Shown here piece by piece: positions 42,410 through 51,558 of a stretch of 64,000 nucleotides of DNA. Origin of the DNA: Acerihabitans sp015654925 (GTDB lineage Bacteria > Pseudomonadota > Gammaproteobacteria > Enterobacterales > Enterobacteriaceae); the NCBI RefSeq assembly GCF_047324175.1, contig NZ_CP178732.1, forward strand, positions 1,798,001-1,862,000, in the 5' to 3' direction. Position numbers and translations under genes: made by a program. Position 1 is the stretch's first letter. Every line of letters begins with the position of its first letter. Under the pieces are notes generated by a model. That model was not told where the DNA came from. It did no database searches and worked only from the letters and a program-made list of their open reading frames with translations.

Positions 42410-43782
42410 TATTCCCCTATCTCTACCTGCGCCGCATCTGATTGCAGCAGCGCTTTATCTTCAAGCAAGATTTTTTTACGGTTCCACAGCGCCAGCAACA
42501 GGGTGCAGAGAATCAATAAGCCGATACCGATGGCTTTAAAATAAAACCCCTGGATAATTACCCAAGGCAGCATGGCGCCCGCGTAATCGATGCTGCTGAT
42601 GCTGGTGGCGCCGTGAGGCAGGGAGAAACCGGTGCTCATCGCCGTACTGGTCACCAGTGGCGCCAGCGCGGTGCCAATCAGCAGTGCCAGGCTCAGGGTC
42701 AACAAGCCGGTCAGCAGGGTGCGGAACATATCGCCGCGGCAAACGGCGGTCACCAGCACAAAGGCAAACGGCAGGCCGGTCAACGAGGCGAAGGGCAAAA
42801 ATTGATTGCCGGGAATAATCGCCGCCAGTACCAGCATGATCGGGATCATTAACATGGAAACCGATAACGTCACCGGGTGACCGACGCTGACCGCCGAATC
42901 CAGTCCGATGGAAATTTTTCCAAACGAACCGGCCCGCGACTGGGCGATATCCTGGATGCGTTCGCTGATGGGATAAACCCCTTCCATCAGCATTTTCGCC
43001 ATGCGCGGAATAATGGTCATTACCGCGGCCATGGTAATGGCGGTTTGCAGGATCGACTTCACATTCACGCCGGCGATAATCGCCAGGATGGCGCCGATAA
43101 TGGCCCCCAGGCAGGCGGGGTCGCCCAGGATGGACAAGCGTTTTTGGATAACCTCGGTATCGATTTTAATATCGCGTACCCAGGGGATGCGATCGACAAT
43201 GGCATTCACCAGCCAGGCGGCGGGCACAAACGAGGCGGAAAAGCCATGGGGCACCGAAATACCCGGCAAATTAAGGTATTTTTCCACGTCGCGGGTGGTC
43301 CGGTCGGCAATCACCATGGTGACGACGCAGTTCAGCCCGGCGGCCAATACCCCCAGCCACAGATTATCGGTAATAATCGCCACCAGCGAACCGGTGAAGG
43401 CGTGGTGCCATAAATTCCAGATATCCACATTCAGGATGCGGGTGGTCTTGGTGGTAAGCATCAGGATATTGATGGCCACGCAGACCGGGATCACCAGCGC
43501 GCCGACCCGGGTGCCCATGGCGACCGCGGCGGCGGCGGGCCACCCCATATCCAGCACCGTCAGGTGTAAACCGAAGCGCTCGACGATGGCGTTGCTGACC
43601 GGCGTTAATGAATCGATCATCAAATTCACGGTAATGCTTAACCCGATAAAACCGATTCCGACCATCAGACCGGCTTTTATCGCTTTGGCGAAGGATAACC
43701 GCAGCAACAGGCCCAGGATGATGAATATCAGAGGCATCATCACCGAGGCCCCCATACTCAAGATGTAATCGATAATAAACAT
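42409..43782 (-). CDS. PTS EIIC component, galactitol type
   Basis: A 457-aa membrane permease of the PTS galactitol (GatC) family with about 10-12 hydrophobic segments. IGFIGLSITVNLMIDSLTPVSNAIVERFG, MGWPAAAAVAMGTRVGALVIP and the DIWNLWHHAFTGSL region are family hallmarks. It translocates and, with IIB, phosphorylates a polyol such as galactitol or arabitol. It is the middle gene of IIB-IIC-IIA. No polyol-phosphate dehydrogenase or tagatose-bisphosphate aldolase gene is in the window, so the downstream route is elsewhere. Confidence 0.92.
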   Translation of the reverse strand: MFIIDYILSMGASVMMPLIFIILGLLLRLSFAKAIKAGLMVGIGFIGLSITVNLMIDSLTPVSNAIVERFGLHLTVLDMGWPAAAAVAMGTRVGALVIPVCVAINILMLTTKTTRILNVDIWNLWHHAFTGSLVAIITDNLWLGVLAAGLNCVVTMVIADRTTRDVEKYLNLPGISVPHGFSASFVPAAWLVNAIVDRIPWVRDIKIDTEVIQKRLSILGDPACLGAIIGAILAIIAGVNVKSILQTAITMAAVMTIIPRMAKMLMEGVYPISERIQDIAQSRAGSFGKISIGLDSAVSVGHPVTLSVSMLMIPIMLVLAAIIPGNQFLPFASLTGLPFAFVLVTAVCRGDMFRTLLTGLLTLSLALLIGTALAPLVTSTAMSTGFSLPHGATSISSIDYAGAMLPWVIIQGFYFKAIGIGLLILCTLLLALWNRKKILLEDKALLQSDAAQVEIGE

Positions 43783-43786
43783 AATG

Positions 43787-44068
43787 TTAACCCTCGGCGA
43801 GAATCAATTTTTTTACGCTGTCGAAGACCTTGTCGATACCCATGCCGGTCAGCAAAGGCAATGCGTTGACCACCGGGACGGAAACCTTCACCGGGGAGGT
43901 CGATACGATGAAATCAAGATCGTCACGGGTGGTCGCTTCCGCCACCGTACCCTGGGAGATCCGCACTTTATTCAGCAAATTCTCGCTTTGCAAAAAGGCT
44001 TCCAGTTTTTTCAACGCCACCGTGCTGGTTGCCACGCCCGCGCCACAACAGATCATCATATGTTTCAT
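43787..44068 (-). CDS. PTS EIIB component, galactitol type
   Basis: A 93-aa EIIB with the phosphocysteine P-loop CCGAGVATS near the N-terminus (C8 most likely phosphorylated). The rest, LKKLEAFLQSENLLNKVRISQ and FIVSTSPVKVSVPVVNALPLL, fits GatB/lichenan-type domains. It is the first gene of the PTS operon, 4 bp before IIC, and is preceded by a perfect 18-bp palindrome at 44133-44150. Confidence 0.9.
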   Translation of the reverse strand: MKHMMICCGAGVATSTVALKKLEAFLQSENLLNKVRISQGTVAEATTRDDLDFIVSTSPVKVSVPVVNALPLLTGMGIDKVFDSVKKLILAEG

Positions 44069-44464
44069 ATCAATTTCTCGCTTGGATAAGTGGAATGATT
44101 AAATCATGTTAACCAAACGCTAAATGTGATCGGTGTGTAATTTTACACACTAAAACAAAAATAGATGCCTTTTTAAAAATAAACATTTTATTATTATTTG
44201 TTTTATAAAGGTTTTATTGAAATAAGCCATGGAGCACTGAATCATTCATTGTGTAATTTTCCCGGCGGCACCCCTTGCCGCACGGGCGAAGCCGCGGGTT
44301 TACCCGCCGTCAGGCGCTAAAAAGTAGCTTATTCTTCCGGCGCGGTTGCAAGTGGACTCGCGGGGGGTTGCAAGGCAATTGGACCGTCGGCGATGAAAAA
44401 TTGACGGTGAATAAAAACGACGGGCGCATTACTTAGCGATTGCATGCGTATGCTTTACTTTCGC
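44069..44464. promoter_or_regulatory. Intergenic region upstream of the gat-type PTS operon
   Basis: A 396-bp gap. It contains the 18-bp palindrome at 44133-44150, a half-site GTGTAATTTT at 44251-44260, and a 6-bp GC hairpin (44294-44307). The AT-rich section 44150-44230 is the probable promoter area. No gene is supported. Confidence 0.6.
44133..44150. promoter_or_regulatory. Perfect 18-bp palindrome, probable PTS-operon operator
   Basis: GTGTGTAA-TT-TTACACAC is a perfect palindrome 64 bp upstream of the IIB start; the half-site GTGTAATTTT recurs at 44251. The arrangement is typical of an operator for a dimeric repressor. Candidate regulators are the small HTH protein at the end of the operon or a distant GatR-like protein. 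Confidence 0.6.
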
Positions 44465-44983
44465 CTAGCGGCCGATGGGTCGGTATCCCTGCCACTCGGG
44501 AGTAAAATGCCGCCCATGGGGGTTGGCGGTGAGGTGCAGGTAATAATCGCCGATTTTGGTCAGCAACAGGCAATCATCCACATCTTTCAGGTTATCTTTG
44601 TGCTGCTGGTTCGAGCCGGTAAGCAGGGCCGCCAACCCTTTTTGCTTCGCCTGCGCCGGGTTGTCGGCCACAAAAAGGTCGAATTCATGCTGCTCGGCCA
44701 GGGTGTCGGGGCGGTAGCCGCCGGCGTTCACAAAAAACAGCCGCTTGCTGCCGGGATCGGGCTGCGCGGCTAAAATAATGTCGTAGCCGTCCGCCCAGGT
44801 GATTTTTGCATAGCCATCCAAATGGATTTTATCTTTATCGCCAAACCAGGCTTCGCGCAGCAGCGGTATGGCATCCTCGGGCCGGTCGACGGCGGCGAAT
44901 TGAATATCATGAACTTCGATATTGGATTTTCCCGCATTGCCGCCGAGATAAAACATATATAAATTCATCGTGTCGTTATCCAT
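44465..44983 (-). CDS. DUF1543 domain-containing protein
   Basis: A 172-aa soluble protein. LYMFYLGGNAGKSNIEVHD followed by a REAWFGD segment is characteristic of DUF1543, a family of unknown function. The start may instead be the Met at residue 6 (44968), which is closer to family N-termini (MNLYMFYLGG). No obvious catalytic motif is visible. It stands alone between the PTS promoter region and nagA on the same strand as both, so no functional link can be drawn. Confidence 0.82.
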   Translation of the reverse strand: MDNDTMNLYMFYLGGNAGKSNIEVHDIQFAAVDRPEDAIPLLREAWFGDKDKIHLDGYAKITWADGYDIILAAQPDPGSKRLFFVNAGGYRPDTLAEQHEFDLFVADNPAQAKQKGLAALLTGSNQQHKDNLKDVDDCLLLTKIGDYYLHLTANPHGRHFTPEWQGYRPIGR

Positions 44984-45107
44984 CTGAAGAGATCGTTATG
45001 TCAGATATGATACAACGCTATGGCGATACGGCAATGCATTGCTTACCGCCGCTCCCGGCGGTTGCAGCATAAGTCATTGCGACGGGGCGGCATAAATCGC
45101 CACGCCG

Positions 45108-46238
45108 TCATCGATTAAGCACGGCATTGCCCTTGATATACACCTGCTCCAGACGGTAGCCGGCGTCCAGCCGCACCACGGAGGCTTTCATGCCGGGCTG
45201 GATCCTGCCCAAATCGCTCGCGCCGATATAGTCCGCCGCCCGCGTCGAGGTCATTTCGGATACCAATTCGAGGGATAAGCCCAGCGACATCAGGCTTTGA
45301 AAATTGGAGATCATGGTGGCGCCGCTGCCGCCGCGGGTGGTCGGCCGATCTTTAAGGAACACGTCGACCCCGGTTTTGATAATGGTGCGCCGGCCGCCGC
45401 GGGTGGTATGTTCCCCGTCCGGCAGCCCGGCCACGCCGACGGCATCGGTAATCGCATAAAGCTTGGGAATGGCGCGGCAGGCCGCCAGCAGCACCGTGGG
45501 ATGCACATGGCGCAAATCGGCGATGATTTCGGCATGCAGCCCATGGGCCATGGCATAGGCGGCGATGCCCGAGGTTTTGTGATCCACCGGGGTCATGGCG
45601 TTAAACAAATGGGTATAGCCGGTATAACCAATGGCGAAAGCATGGCGCAGGGTTTCGTCGTCGGCGATGCTATGGCCGACCTGCACCCGGGTTCCGTGCC
45701 TGGCGAGTTCGCTTGCCACCGCCATTCCGCCGATGATTTCCGGCGCCACCGTGGCCACGCGGATCGGGCAGATAGCCGCCCAGCGCGCGGCCAGGGCGAC
45801 ATCGCCCTCCAGCGGGCGTGTTTCCTGGGCGCCGAGGCGGTGTTCGCTGATAAAAGGGCCTTCCAGATGCGAACCGAGGATTTCCGCATCGGTACTTCCT
45901 TGGCTTGCCATCACCCGGGCGATACCGGCCAGCGCCGTTTCGATCATGGCTTCCGGCGCGGTGGAGGTGGTGGGCAGGATGGCCACCGTTCCGTTGCGGG
46001 CATGGAAATCGACCATGCCGCGCGTCGAAGCCTCGCCTTCCAGACAATCAAATCCGCCGCCGCCGTGTACGTGCAGATCGACGAAGCCCGGCAAGATAAA
46101 CGGCGCCCGGGGATGCTCGCCGGGCCGCAGCCGCTCGCCGCGGATCGATGCGATAAGCGAACCGTTCACCTCGATTTGCCCTTTTACCCACCCGCCGGGC
46201 GTCAATATGGTTCCATCGATAAAAAAATTATTTTGCAT
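45108..46238 (-). CDS. nagA: N-acetylglucosamine-6-phosphate deacetylase
   Basis: A 376-aa amidohydrolase-superfamily enzyme. Metal motif DLHVHGGGG has H56 and H58; E126 lies in SHLEGPFIS; further metal/substrate His residues are in QVGHSIADD and THLFNAM; the catalytic Asp is in AITDAVG. It removes acetate from GlcNAc-6-P. Its ATG overlaps the stop of the GntR gene (TGATG), and the kinase gene precedes that, so the kinase and deacetylase would convert imported GlcNAc to GlcN-6-P. No nagB deaminase is in the window. Confidence 0.93.
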   Translation of the reverse strand: MQNNFFIDGTILTPGGWVKGQIEVNGSLIASIRGERLRPGEHPRAPFILPGFVDLHVHGGGGFDCLEGEASTRGMVDFHARNGTVAILPTTSTAPEAMIETALAGIARVMASQGSTDAEILGSHLEGPFISEHRLGAQETRPLEGDVALAARWAAICPIRVATVAPEIIGGMAVASELARHGTRVQVGHSIADDETLRHAFAIGYTGYTHLFNAMTPVDHKTSGIAAYAMAHGLHAEIIADLRHVHPTVLLAACRAIPKLYAITDAVGVAGLPDGEHTTRGGRRTIIKTGVDVFLKDRPTTRGGSGATMISNFQSLMSLGLSLELVSEMTSTRAADYIGASDLGRIQPGMKASVVRLDAGYRLEQVYIKGNAVLNR

Positions 46239-46984
46239 CAGACATCGAGCTCCGTTGAGATAAAGAAGCGATCCCCGCGAAAATGGGAGCGCGTGAATTC
46301 CACGGCGTGGCCTTGGGCGGAAAAGCCGAGCCGCTGCAAGACCAGCAGGGGATCGCCCGGCGAAATATCCAAGTGCGCGGCCTGGTCGGCGGCGGCAAGC
46401 ATGGCGCCGTAGCGCTGAACAATCTTCACCGGCTTGGTTCCCATGGATTGCATGGCGGCATACAGCGAAGTTGAACCGTCGTAGTCCGCCGGTACGGCGT
46501 CCACCGGGATCACCGAAGACTCGATATAAATCGGAATTTGATCGGCAAAGCGCAGCCGTTCAAGGCGCAGCACCCACGCGCCGGGGGCCAGGCCCAGATT
46601 AAAGGTCTCGTCGGGCAATACCTGCCCGCGCCGGCTGGACAGCAGGCGCGAGTGCGCCTTGATGCCGCGGTTTTCCATATCCTTGGTAAAGCCGGTAAGC
46701 ACCGCTTTAGGCGCCATCACCCGGGCGCTGATAAACGTACCGGCGCCGGGGCGGCGATCGATCACCCCCGACTCCTCAAGAAACGCCAGTCCGCTGCGCA
46801 GGGTGGTGCGCGAAACATCAAGCACCTCGCACAATAGCCGTTCGGCCGGCAGCTTTTCGCCGGGCAGCAACTCACCCGCCTGTACCGCTTCTTCCAATAC
46901 CCTGGCGACCGTGGCGCTGATTAAACCATTGGGCTGCAATGCCATGCGCGCTTTGAGAAAGTTACCGAGCCTGGTCATTTCCAT
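46238..46984 (-). CDS. GntR/HutC-family regulator with UTRA domain (amino-sugar operon)
   Basis: A 248-aa regulator: winged HTH at about 8-80 (LPGEKLPAERLLCEVLDVSRTTLRSGLAFLEESGVIDRR region) and UTRA domain (LRLERLRFADQIPIYIESSVIPVDAVP, EFTRSHFRGDRFF). It resembles NagR/DasR-like repressors that sense amino-sugar phosphates. It is embedded between the kinase and nagA genes with overlaps at both ends (23 and 1 bases), so it is translated from the same message it probably represses. Confidence 0.92.
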   Translation of the reverse strand: MEMTRLGNFLKARMALQPNGLISATVARVLEEAVQAGELLPGEKLPAERLLCEVLDVSRTTLRSGLAFLEESGVIDRRPGAGTFISARVMAPKAVLTGFTKDMENRGIKAHSRLLSSRRGQVLPDETFNLGLAPGAWVLRLERLRFADQIPIYIESSVIPVDAVPADYDGSTSLYAAMQSMGTKPVKIVQRYGAMLAAADQAAHLDISPGDPLLVLQRLGFSAQGHAVEFTRSHFRGDRFFISTELDV

Positions 46985-47897
46985 TTAATGCCTCTTCATC
47001 CGGATAGGTGCTAAATGAGGCATCTTCAGATGTCGCCGCGCCAATTGCAATCAGATAGCAGCCATACAGCGCATCGGCGGCCGGAATGGCCACCGGCCGG
47101 CCCAATCGCTGAGCCAAATGGGGACCGAGTACGCCGGCCAGGCCGCCGGCGATATATAGCGGCACGCCGTCGGTTAAATCCAGCAGGCCGGCGAGACGCT
47201 CGAAATGATCCGCTGCCGTGCTTAACAACCCCTGGGCAAACGCATCGCCTTCCAGCGCGCAGTCGATCACCAGCGGGGCGTAAGCGGCAATCTGATACGG
47301 GCGGATGCCGGCGAAGGTCTCGGCAATGCCGCCTTGCGCCGCCAATTGGCGCAGGATGCGGCGCGCCAATATCGTCGGCGGCGTGATGCCGTCATACACG
47401 GCCACCGCGTGGCGCAGCGCCTTGCGGCCCAGCCAGACGCCCGAACCGCGATCGCCGCCGATCCAGCCCCAGCCGTCCCGGCGGATCGATCGGCCGCCGG
47501 GATACAGCCGGTGGGCCACCGCCCCGGTGCCGGCGATAATCAGGGCGCACGGCTGGCCGCCGCCCGCGCCTATCAGCGCTGCGTGGCCGTCCATTTCCAG
47601 CGACAGGGCGCCGAAGGGCGGGATCTGCCGCAGAAAAACGTCCCGGGTGGCGGCAGGCAGCGTGCCCGCGGCCGCGATCACCGCCTTGACCTGTTCCGGC
47701 GCCGCCGCGTCTTGGCCGATTTGCGCCGCGCAGGCGCGCCACACCGCGGCGACATTGGCGGCGGCCAGTGCAGGGTCGGAGGAGACATTACAGGGGCCGG
47801 CAACGGCCTCGGCAAGCACCGCGCCGTCGCGGCCGTAGACCCGGCCGCGCGTTTTGGTTCCCCCGCCGTCGATACAAAAGATGGTTGTTGTATTCAT
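46962..47897 (-). CDS. BadF/BadG/BcrA/BcrD-type sugar kinase (N-acetylglucosamine/glucosamine kinase-like)
   Basis: A 311-aa member of the ASKHA superfamily. The phosphate-1 loop IDGGGTKTRGRVY is at the N-terminus, with phosphate-2 region IIAGTGAVAHRL, GGDRGSGVWLGRKALR and the C-terminal adenosine loop YIAGGLAGVLGP. Such proteins phosphorylate glucosamine or GlcNAc at C6 using ATP. It is the first gene of the operon with the GntR regulator and nagA, and is divergent from a sugar ABC transporter; since ABC import does not phosphorylate, the kinase is the logical next step. Confidence 0.9.
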   Translation of the reverse strand: MNTTTIFCIDGGGTKTRGRVYGRDGAVLAEAVAGPCNVSSDPALAAANVAAVWRACAAQIGQDAAAPEQVKAVIAAAGTLPAATRDVFLRQIPPFGALSLEMDGHAALIGAGGGQPCALIIAGTGAVAHRLYPGGRSIRRDGWGWIGGDRGSGVWLGRKALRHAVAVYDGITPPTILARRILRQLAAQGGIAETFAGIRPYQIAAYAPLVIDCALEGDAFAQGLLSTAADHFERLAGLLDLTDGVPLYIAGGLAGVLGPHLAQRLGRPVAIPAADALYGCYLIAIGAATSEDASFSTYPDEEALNGNDQAR

Positions 47898-48431
47898 ACC
47901 AATATAATACCAATGAGCGGGTAAAGATCAATATCATCCAGTTGTTATCCGTTTGTTTTTTGCAAAATTATTTTTAGTTGCGCATTGCAGCGGTAAACAA
48001 ACGACGGATTTTATTATGTCTTGGCGGGAGGGTCGCCTAGGGATAAAGAGTTAATAATCATACCATTGATAACTATTCTCCTTGGTAGAGTGGTGGTTTT
48101 TTTATTTTATCCGCGATAAAAAGATTAATTGTAATTCATTGAATTTTATTAAAATAATTATTAATTTACAAGAGTATTGCCTGGACATAGTTTTTTCCTA
48201 TGGCCCATGCGGCGTCGCATATCATTAAATTATCGGCAAACCCTTGCCGCAGAGGCTATTACGTCTGCGGATAAATGTTAAATTTAGCGCTAAAGATAAG
48301 ATTCTCACTATTAATCATGCAGAGTATCTCAAAAATTAGAAATCACATCTTGCTAAATGGTTTTTTTTGGTATTAATTTAGGGCTTATGTACTCAAAACG
48401 TCACGAAAATTAACGTCAAAAGGAAACGCTT
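47898..48431. promoter_or_regulatory. 534-bp divergent region between amino-sugar kinase operon and ABC operon
   Basis: Long AT-rich non-coding stretch. Near the kinase start the motif TACCAAT occurs twice (47897-47914), and TTGGTATTAATTT lies near 48366; these TTGGTAT-type elements near both starts may be GntR half-sites. AAAAGGAAACGCTT precedes the binding-protein ATG. I see no small ORF with family resemblance. Confidence 0.5.
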
Positions 48432-49694
48432 ATGAAATCTTTCTGTATAGCGGCCTTATCCGCCGGCTTTTTCCTTGCAGCCGTAGCGCCCGCCGCCGCG
48501 CAGACCACTGAGCTGACCATAGAAAGTTGGCGTAATGACGATTTGATGATCTGGCAGGAAAAAATTCTGCCGGTATTTCATAAAGAACACCCCGAGATTC
48601 ACGTGACCTTTACGCCGACCGTTTCCACCCAATATAACGCGGCGCTGAATGCCAAATTGGATTCCCGCACCGCCGGCGACCTGATTACCTGCCGGCCTTT
48701 TGATCTTTCCCTAAATATGTTTCAGCGCGGCCAACTGGCGGATTTAACCCATCTGCCGGGCATGGATAATTTTACCCCCCTGGCGAAAACCGCCTGGTCC
48801 ACCGATGACGGAAAATCCTCGTTCTGCGTGCCTATGGCGGCGGTGCTGCACGGTTTTATCTATAACAAGGATGCGTTTAAGCAACTGGGACTGACGCCGC
48901 CAACCACCCAGGATGAGTTTTTTAAATTGCTGGAGGCGATAAAAAAAGACGGCACCTATACGCCGCTGGCGATGGGAACCGCCGACGAGTGGGGCACGGC
49001 GTCGATGGGGTATCAGAATATCGGCCCGGTGTTCTGGAAAGGGGAAGCCGGACGCAAAGCGCTGCTCGACGGCACGCAGAAACTGACCGATCCGGACTGG
49101 GTCAAACCGTTCGAGGTGCTTCAACGCTGGGCCCCTTATATGGGCAATGGCTTCAAGGCCCGTTCCTACTCTGATAGCCAGAACATGTTTACCCTCGGGC
49201 GGGCGATTATCTATCCCGGCGGATCGTTCGAAATCGCGCCGTTCGAAAGCCAGGGCGTGGATTTTGCCATGGGCGCCTTCCCGCCGCCGGTGGACGAAAA
49301 CGGCAAATGCTTTGTCACCGACCATCCTGATGTCGCGATGGGAATGAATGCCAAAACCCCGCATCCGGAAGCCGCAAAAATCTTTTTGAGCTGGGTGGCG
49401 TCGGATGAGTTCGCGCAGCTTTACGCCAGCGCGCTGCCGGGCTTCTTCCCGCTGTCGAAAGCCGATATCAAGATTGACGACCCGCTGGCCCTGGATTTTA
49501 TGAAAATGCGCACCACCTGCGAAACCACCATCCGGCCGTTTTATCAAATTCTTTCCCGGGGCAATCCCAGCACCGAAGAGCTGAATAAAGTGGTGTCGGC
49601 CGCGGTCATCAGCGGAACCCTTACCCCGCAGGAAGCGGCAAAACGCATGCAGGATAGCGTGGGCTGGTATGGTCCGCAGAAAGCGGCGAAATAA
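48432..49694 (+). CDS. Sugar ABC transporter, extracellular binding protein (family 1)
   Basis: A 420-aa binding protein with a Sec signal peptide (cleavage after the Ala-rich stretch near residue 23). The mature protein begins TTELTIESWRNDDLMIWQEKILPVFHKEHPEI, as in the MalE/UgpB-like cluster. It has many aromatic residues for sugar stacking. As first gene of a CUT1-type transporter and divergent from the GlcNAc kinase/NagA operon, it probably binds an amino sugar such as GlcNAc or chitobiose. A strong hairpin follows the stop. Confidence 0.9.
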   Translation: MKSFCIAALSAGFFLAAVAPAAAQTTELTIESWRNDDLMIWQEKILPVFHKEHPEIHVTFTPTVSTQYNAALNAKLDSRTAGDLITCRPFDLSLNMFQRGQLADLTHLPGMDNFTPLAKTAWSTDDGKSSFCVPMAAVLHGFIYNKDAFKQLGLTPPTTQDEFFKLLEAIKKDGTYTPLAMGTADEWGTASMGYQNIGPVFWKGEAGRKALLDGTQKLTDPDWVKPFEVLQRWAPYMGNGFKARSYSDSQNMFTLGRAIIYPGGSFEIAPFESQGVDFAMGAFPPPVDENGKCFVTDHPDVAMGMNAKTPHPEAAKIFLSWVASDEFAQLYASALPGFFPLSKADIKIDDPLALDFMKMRTTCETTIRPFYQILSRGNPSTEELNKVVSAAVISGTLTPQEAAKRMQDSVGWYGPQKAAK

Positions 49695-49706
49695 TGGCAA
49701 GATCCC

Positions 49707-49736
49707 GCATTCGGCCGGTTAACGCCGGCCGAATGC
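49707..49736 (+). promoter_or_regulatory. Perfect 12-bp hairpin after the sugar-binding-protein gene
   Basis: Arms 49707-49718 and 49725-49736 are perfectly complementary with a 6-base loop, starting 13 bases after the binding-protein stop and ending 19 bases before the permease start. No U-tract follows. It mirrors the hairpin between tauA and tauB. Confidence 0.75.
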
Positions 49737-49754
49737 CCATTGCGCGAGGTTTTT

Positions 49755-50684
49755 ATGTCCGCAGTTCGAAATAAGCGTCCGTTTCGTTGGTATATCCCGG
49801 TATTTCTTATTCCGACTATCGTTATTTACAGCGTCGTCATGGTCTGGCCGTTATTCGAAAGCCTGCGGATGTCGCTCTATTCCGGCCACGGCACCAACCA
49901 GCAGGTCTTCAACGGATTGGCTAATTACACCAAGCTATTCGGCGACGCCTTCTGGTCCGGGCAATTCTGGAACGCGCTGAAAAATAATTTTATTTTCTTC
50001 GCCGTCCATATGCTGGTGCAAAACCCGATCGGCATTGCCCTGGCGGCGCTGCTGTCGCTGCCCATCGTGCAGGGCAAAGCGGTTTACCGCACGATATTTT
50101 TTATTCCCGCCATGCTCTCTTTTGTCATCGTCGGGTTTGCCTGGCGGTTAATTCTGAGCCCCACCTGGGGGGTGGCGGAATCGCTGTTGAAGGCGGTGGG
50201 CCTGGCAGGCTGGTTCCAGCCCTGGCTCGGCCAGCAAAGCACTGCGCTGTTCACCCTTTCGCTTATTTCGGTGTGGCAATTCGTCGGCATCCCGATGATG
50301 CTGATTTACGCCGCGCTGTTATCCATCCCCGATGAACTGATCGAAGCGGCCGAATGCGACGGCGTCACCGGTTTCGCGCAATTTTTTAAAATAAAACTCC
50401 CGCTGCTGTGGCCGTCCATCGGCATTATTTCCATCCTGACCTTTGTCGGCAATTTTAATGCCTTTGATCTGGTGTATGTCGCGCAGGGCGTTTTCGCCGG
50501 ACCGGACGGCTCGACCGAACTGCTGGGTACGCTGCTGTTCCGCACCTTTTTTGGCAATACCACCCAGTTGGGCGATCCCTATATGGGCGCCACCATTGCC
50601 AGCATTATGTTTGCCATTATCCTGCTAGGCGTGGTGCTGTATTTGTTCGGTATTCAACGCCGGCTAACTTATTATAAATTGTGA
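49755..50684 (+). CDS. Sugar ABC transporter permease, MalF-like
   Basis: A 309-aa permease with six membrane segments and the cytoplasmic EAA loop (IEAAECDGVTGFAQFFKIKLPLLWPSIGII). The ATG at 49755 has GAGG 6 bases upstream; an in-frame non-ATG start 15 bases earlier is unlikely. YIPVFLIPTIVIYSVVMVWPLFES is the typical first segment of CUT1 permeases. It pairs with the second permease 6 bp downstream. Confidence 0.92.
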   Translation: MSAVRNKRPFRWYIPVFLIPTIVIYSVVMVWPLFESLRMSLYSGHGTNQQVFNGLANYTKLFGDAFWSGQFWNALKNNFIFFAVHMLVQNPIGIALAALLSLPIVQGKAVYRTIFFIPAMLSFVIVGFAWRLILSPTWGVAESLLKAVGLAGWFQPWLGQQSTALFTLSLISVWQFVGIPMMLIYAALLSIPDELIEAAECDGVTGFAQFFKIKLPLLWPSIGIISILTFVGNFNAFDLVYVAQGVFAGPDGSTELLGTLLFRTFFGNTTQLGDPYMGATIASIMFAIILLGVVLYLFGIQRRLTYYKL

Positions 50685-50690
50685 GGCGCC

Positions 50691-51530
50691 ATGAATTCAT
50701 GTTATAGCCGTCTGCGCGTCATCGCGCCCATTCATGCCATTTTGATCTTTTATGCGGCGATTTGCATCGCGCCGGTGCTGCTGATCGTGATTAATTCATT
50801 CAAAGGCCGCGCCTGGATATTCAATGAACCGCTATCGCTGCCGGTAGGAAAGGCGTTCAGCCTGATTGGCTATAAAACCGTATTCAGTATTGGCAACTTC
50901 CCGCTCTATTTTGAAAATAGCTTTATCGTCACCCTGGTTTCATTGGTGCTGACCATTGTGTTCGGCGCCATGGCGGCCTTCGCCGTGTCGGAATATGAGT
51001 TTCGCGGCAAAGAAGCGATCAACCTCTACCTGATCCTGGGGATTATGATCCCCATCAGGCTGGGCACGGTGGCCATTCTCCGGCTGATGGCGGACGCCGG
51101 GCTCAGCAACACCCGCACCGCGTTAATCCTGGTATATACCGCGCAGCATTTGCCGCTGGCGGTGTTTGTGATGTCGGAGCTAATGCGGCAAGTCTCCGAC
51201 GATCTCAAGAACGCCGCCCGGATCGACGGGCTGTCGGAATACCGAATTCTGTTCCGGCTGGTGATGCCGATAATGCGTCCGGCCATTGCCACTATCTGCG
51301 TGTTTACCATGATCCCCATCTGGAACGACCTGTGGTTTCCGCTGGTGCTCGCGCCCGGAGAGCAAACCCGCACCGTGACCTTGGGCGCCCAGAATTTCAT
51401 CGGACAGTTCGTCACCAATTGGAATGCCGTGCTGGCCGGGCTGACGCTGGCGATTATTCCAATTGTGGTTCTTTATCTTATTTTTTCACGGCAAATCATC
51501 AGCGGCATTACTTCCGGCGCCGTGAAATAA
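50691..51530 (+). CDS. Sugar ABC transporter permease, MalG-like
   Basis: A 279-aa permease with six membrane segments and an EAA loop (LKNAARIDGLSEYRILFRLVMPIMRPAIATI). The N-terminal segment LIFYAAICIAPVLLIVINSFKG and the C-terminal ISGITSGAVK are CUT1 hallmarks. It forms the heterodimeric channel with the preceding permease and is energised by the UgpC/MalK-type ATPase that follows. Confidence 0.92.
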   Translation: MNSCYSRLRVIAPIHAILIFYAAICIAPVLLIVINSFKGRAWIFNEPLSLPVGKAFSLIGYKTVFSIGNFPLYFENSFIVTLVSLVLTIVFGAMAAFAVSEYEFRGKEAINLYLILGIMIPIRLGTVAILRLMADAGLSNTRTALILVYTAQHLPLAVFVMSELMRQVSDDLKNAARIDGLSEYRILFRLVMPIMRPAIATICVFTMIPIWNDLWFPLVLAPGEQTRTVTLGAQNFIGQFVTNWNAVLAGLTLAIIPIVVLYLIFSRQIISGITSGAVK

Positions 51531-51558
51531 ACCGGCTTAACCAGAGGGAACCAGTTTC

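Noticed and set aside
44998..45072. 24-codon frame starting ATGTCAGATATG between DUF1543 and nagA
   Set aside because: Very short, weak ribosome binding site, no resemblance to a known leader peptide or small protein.
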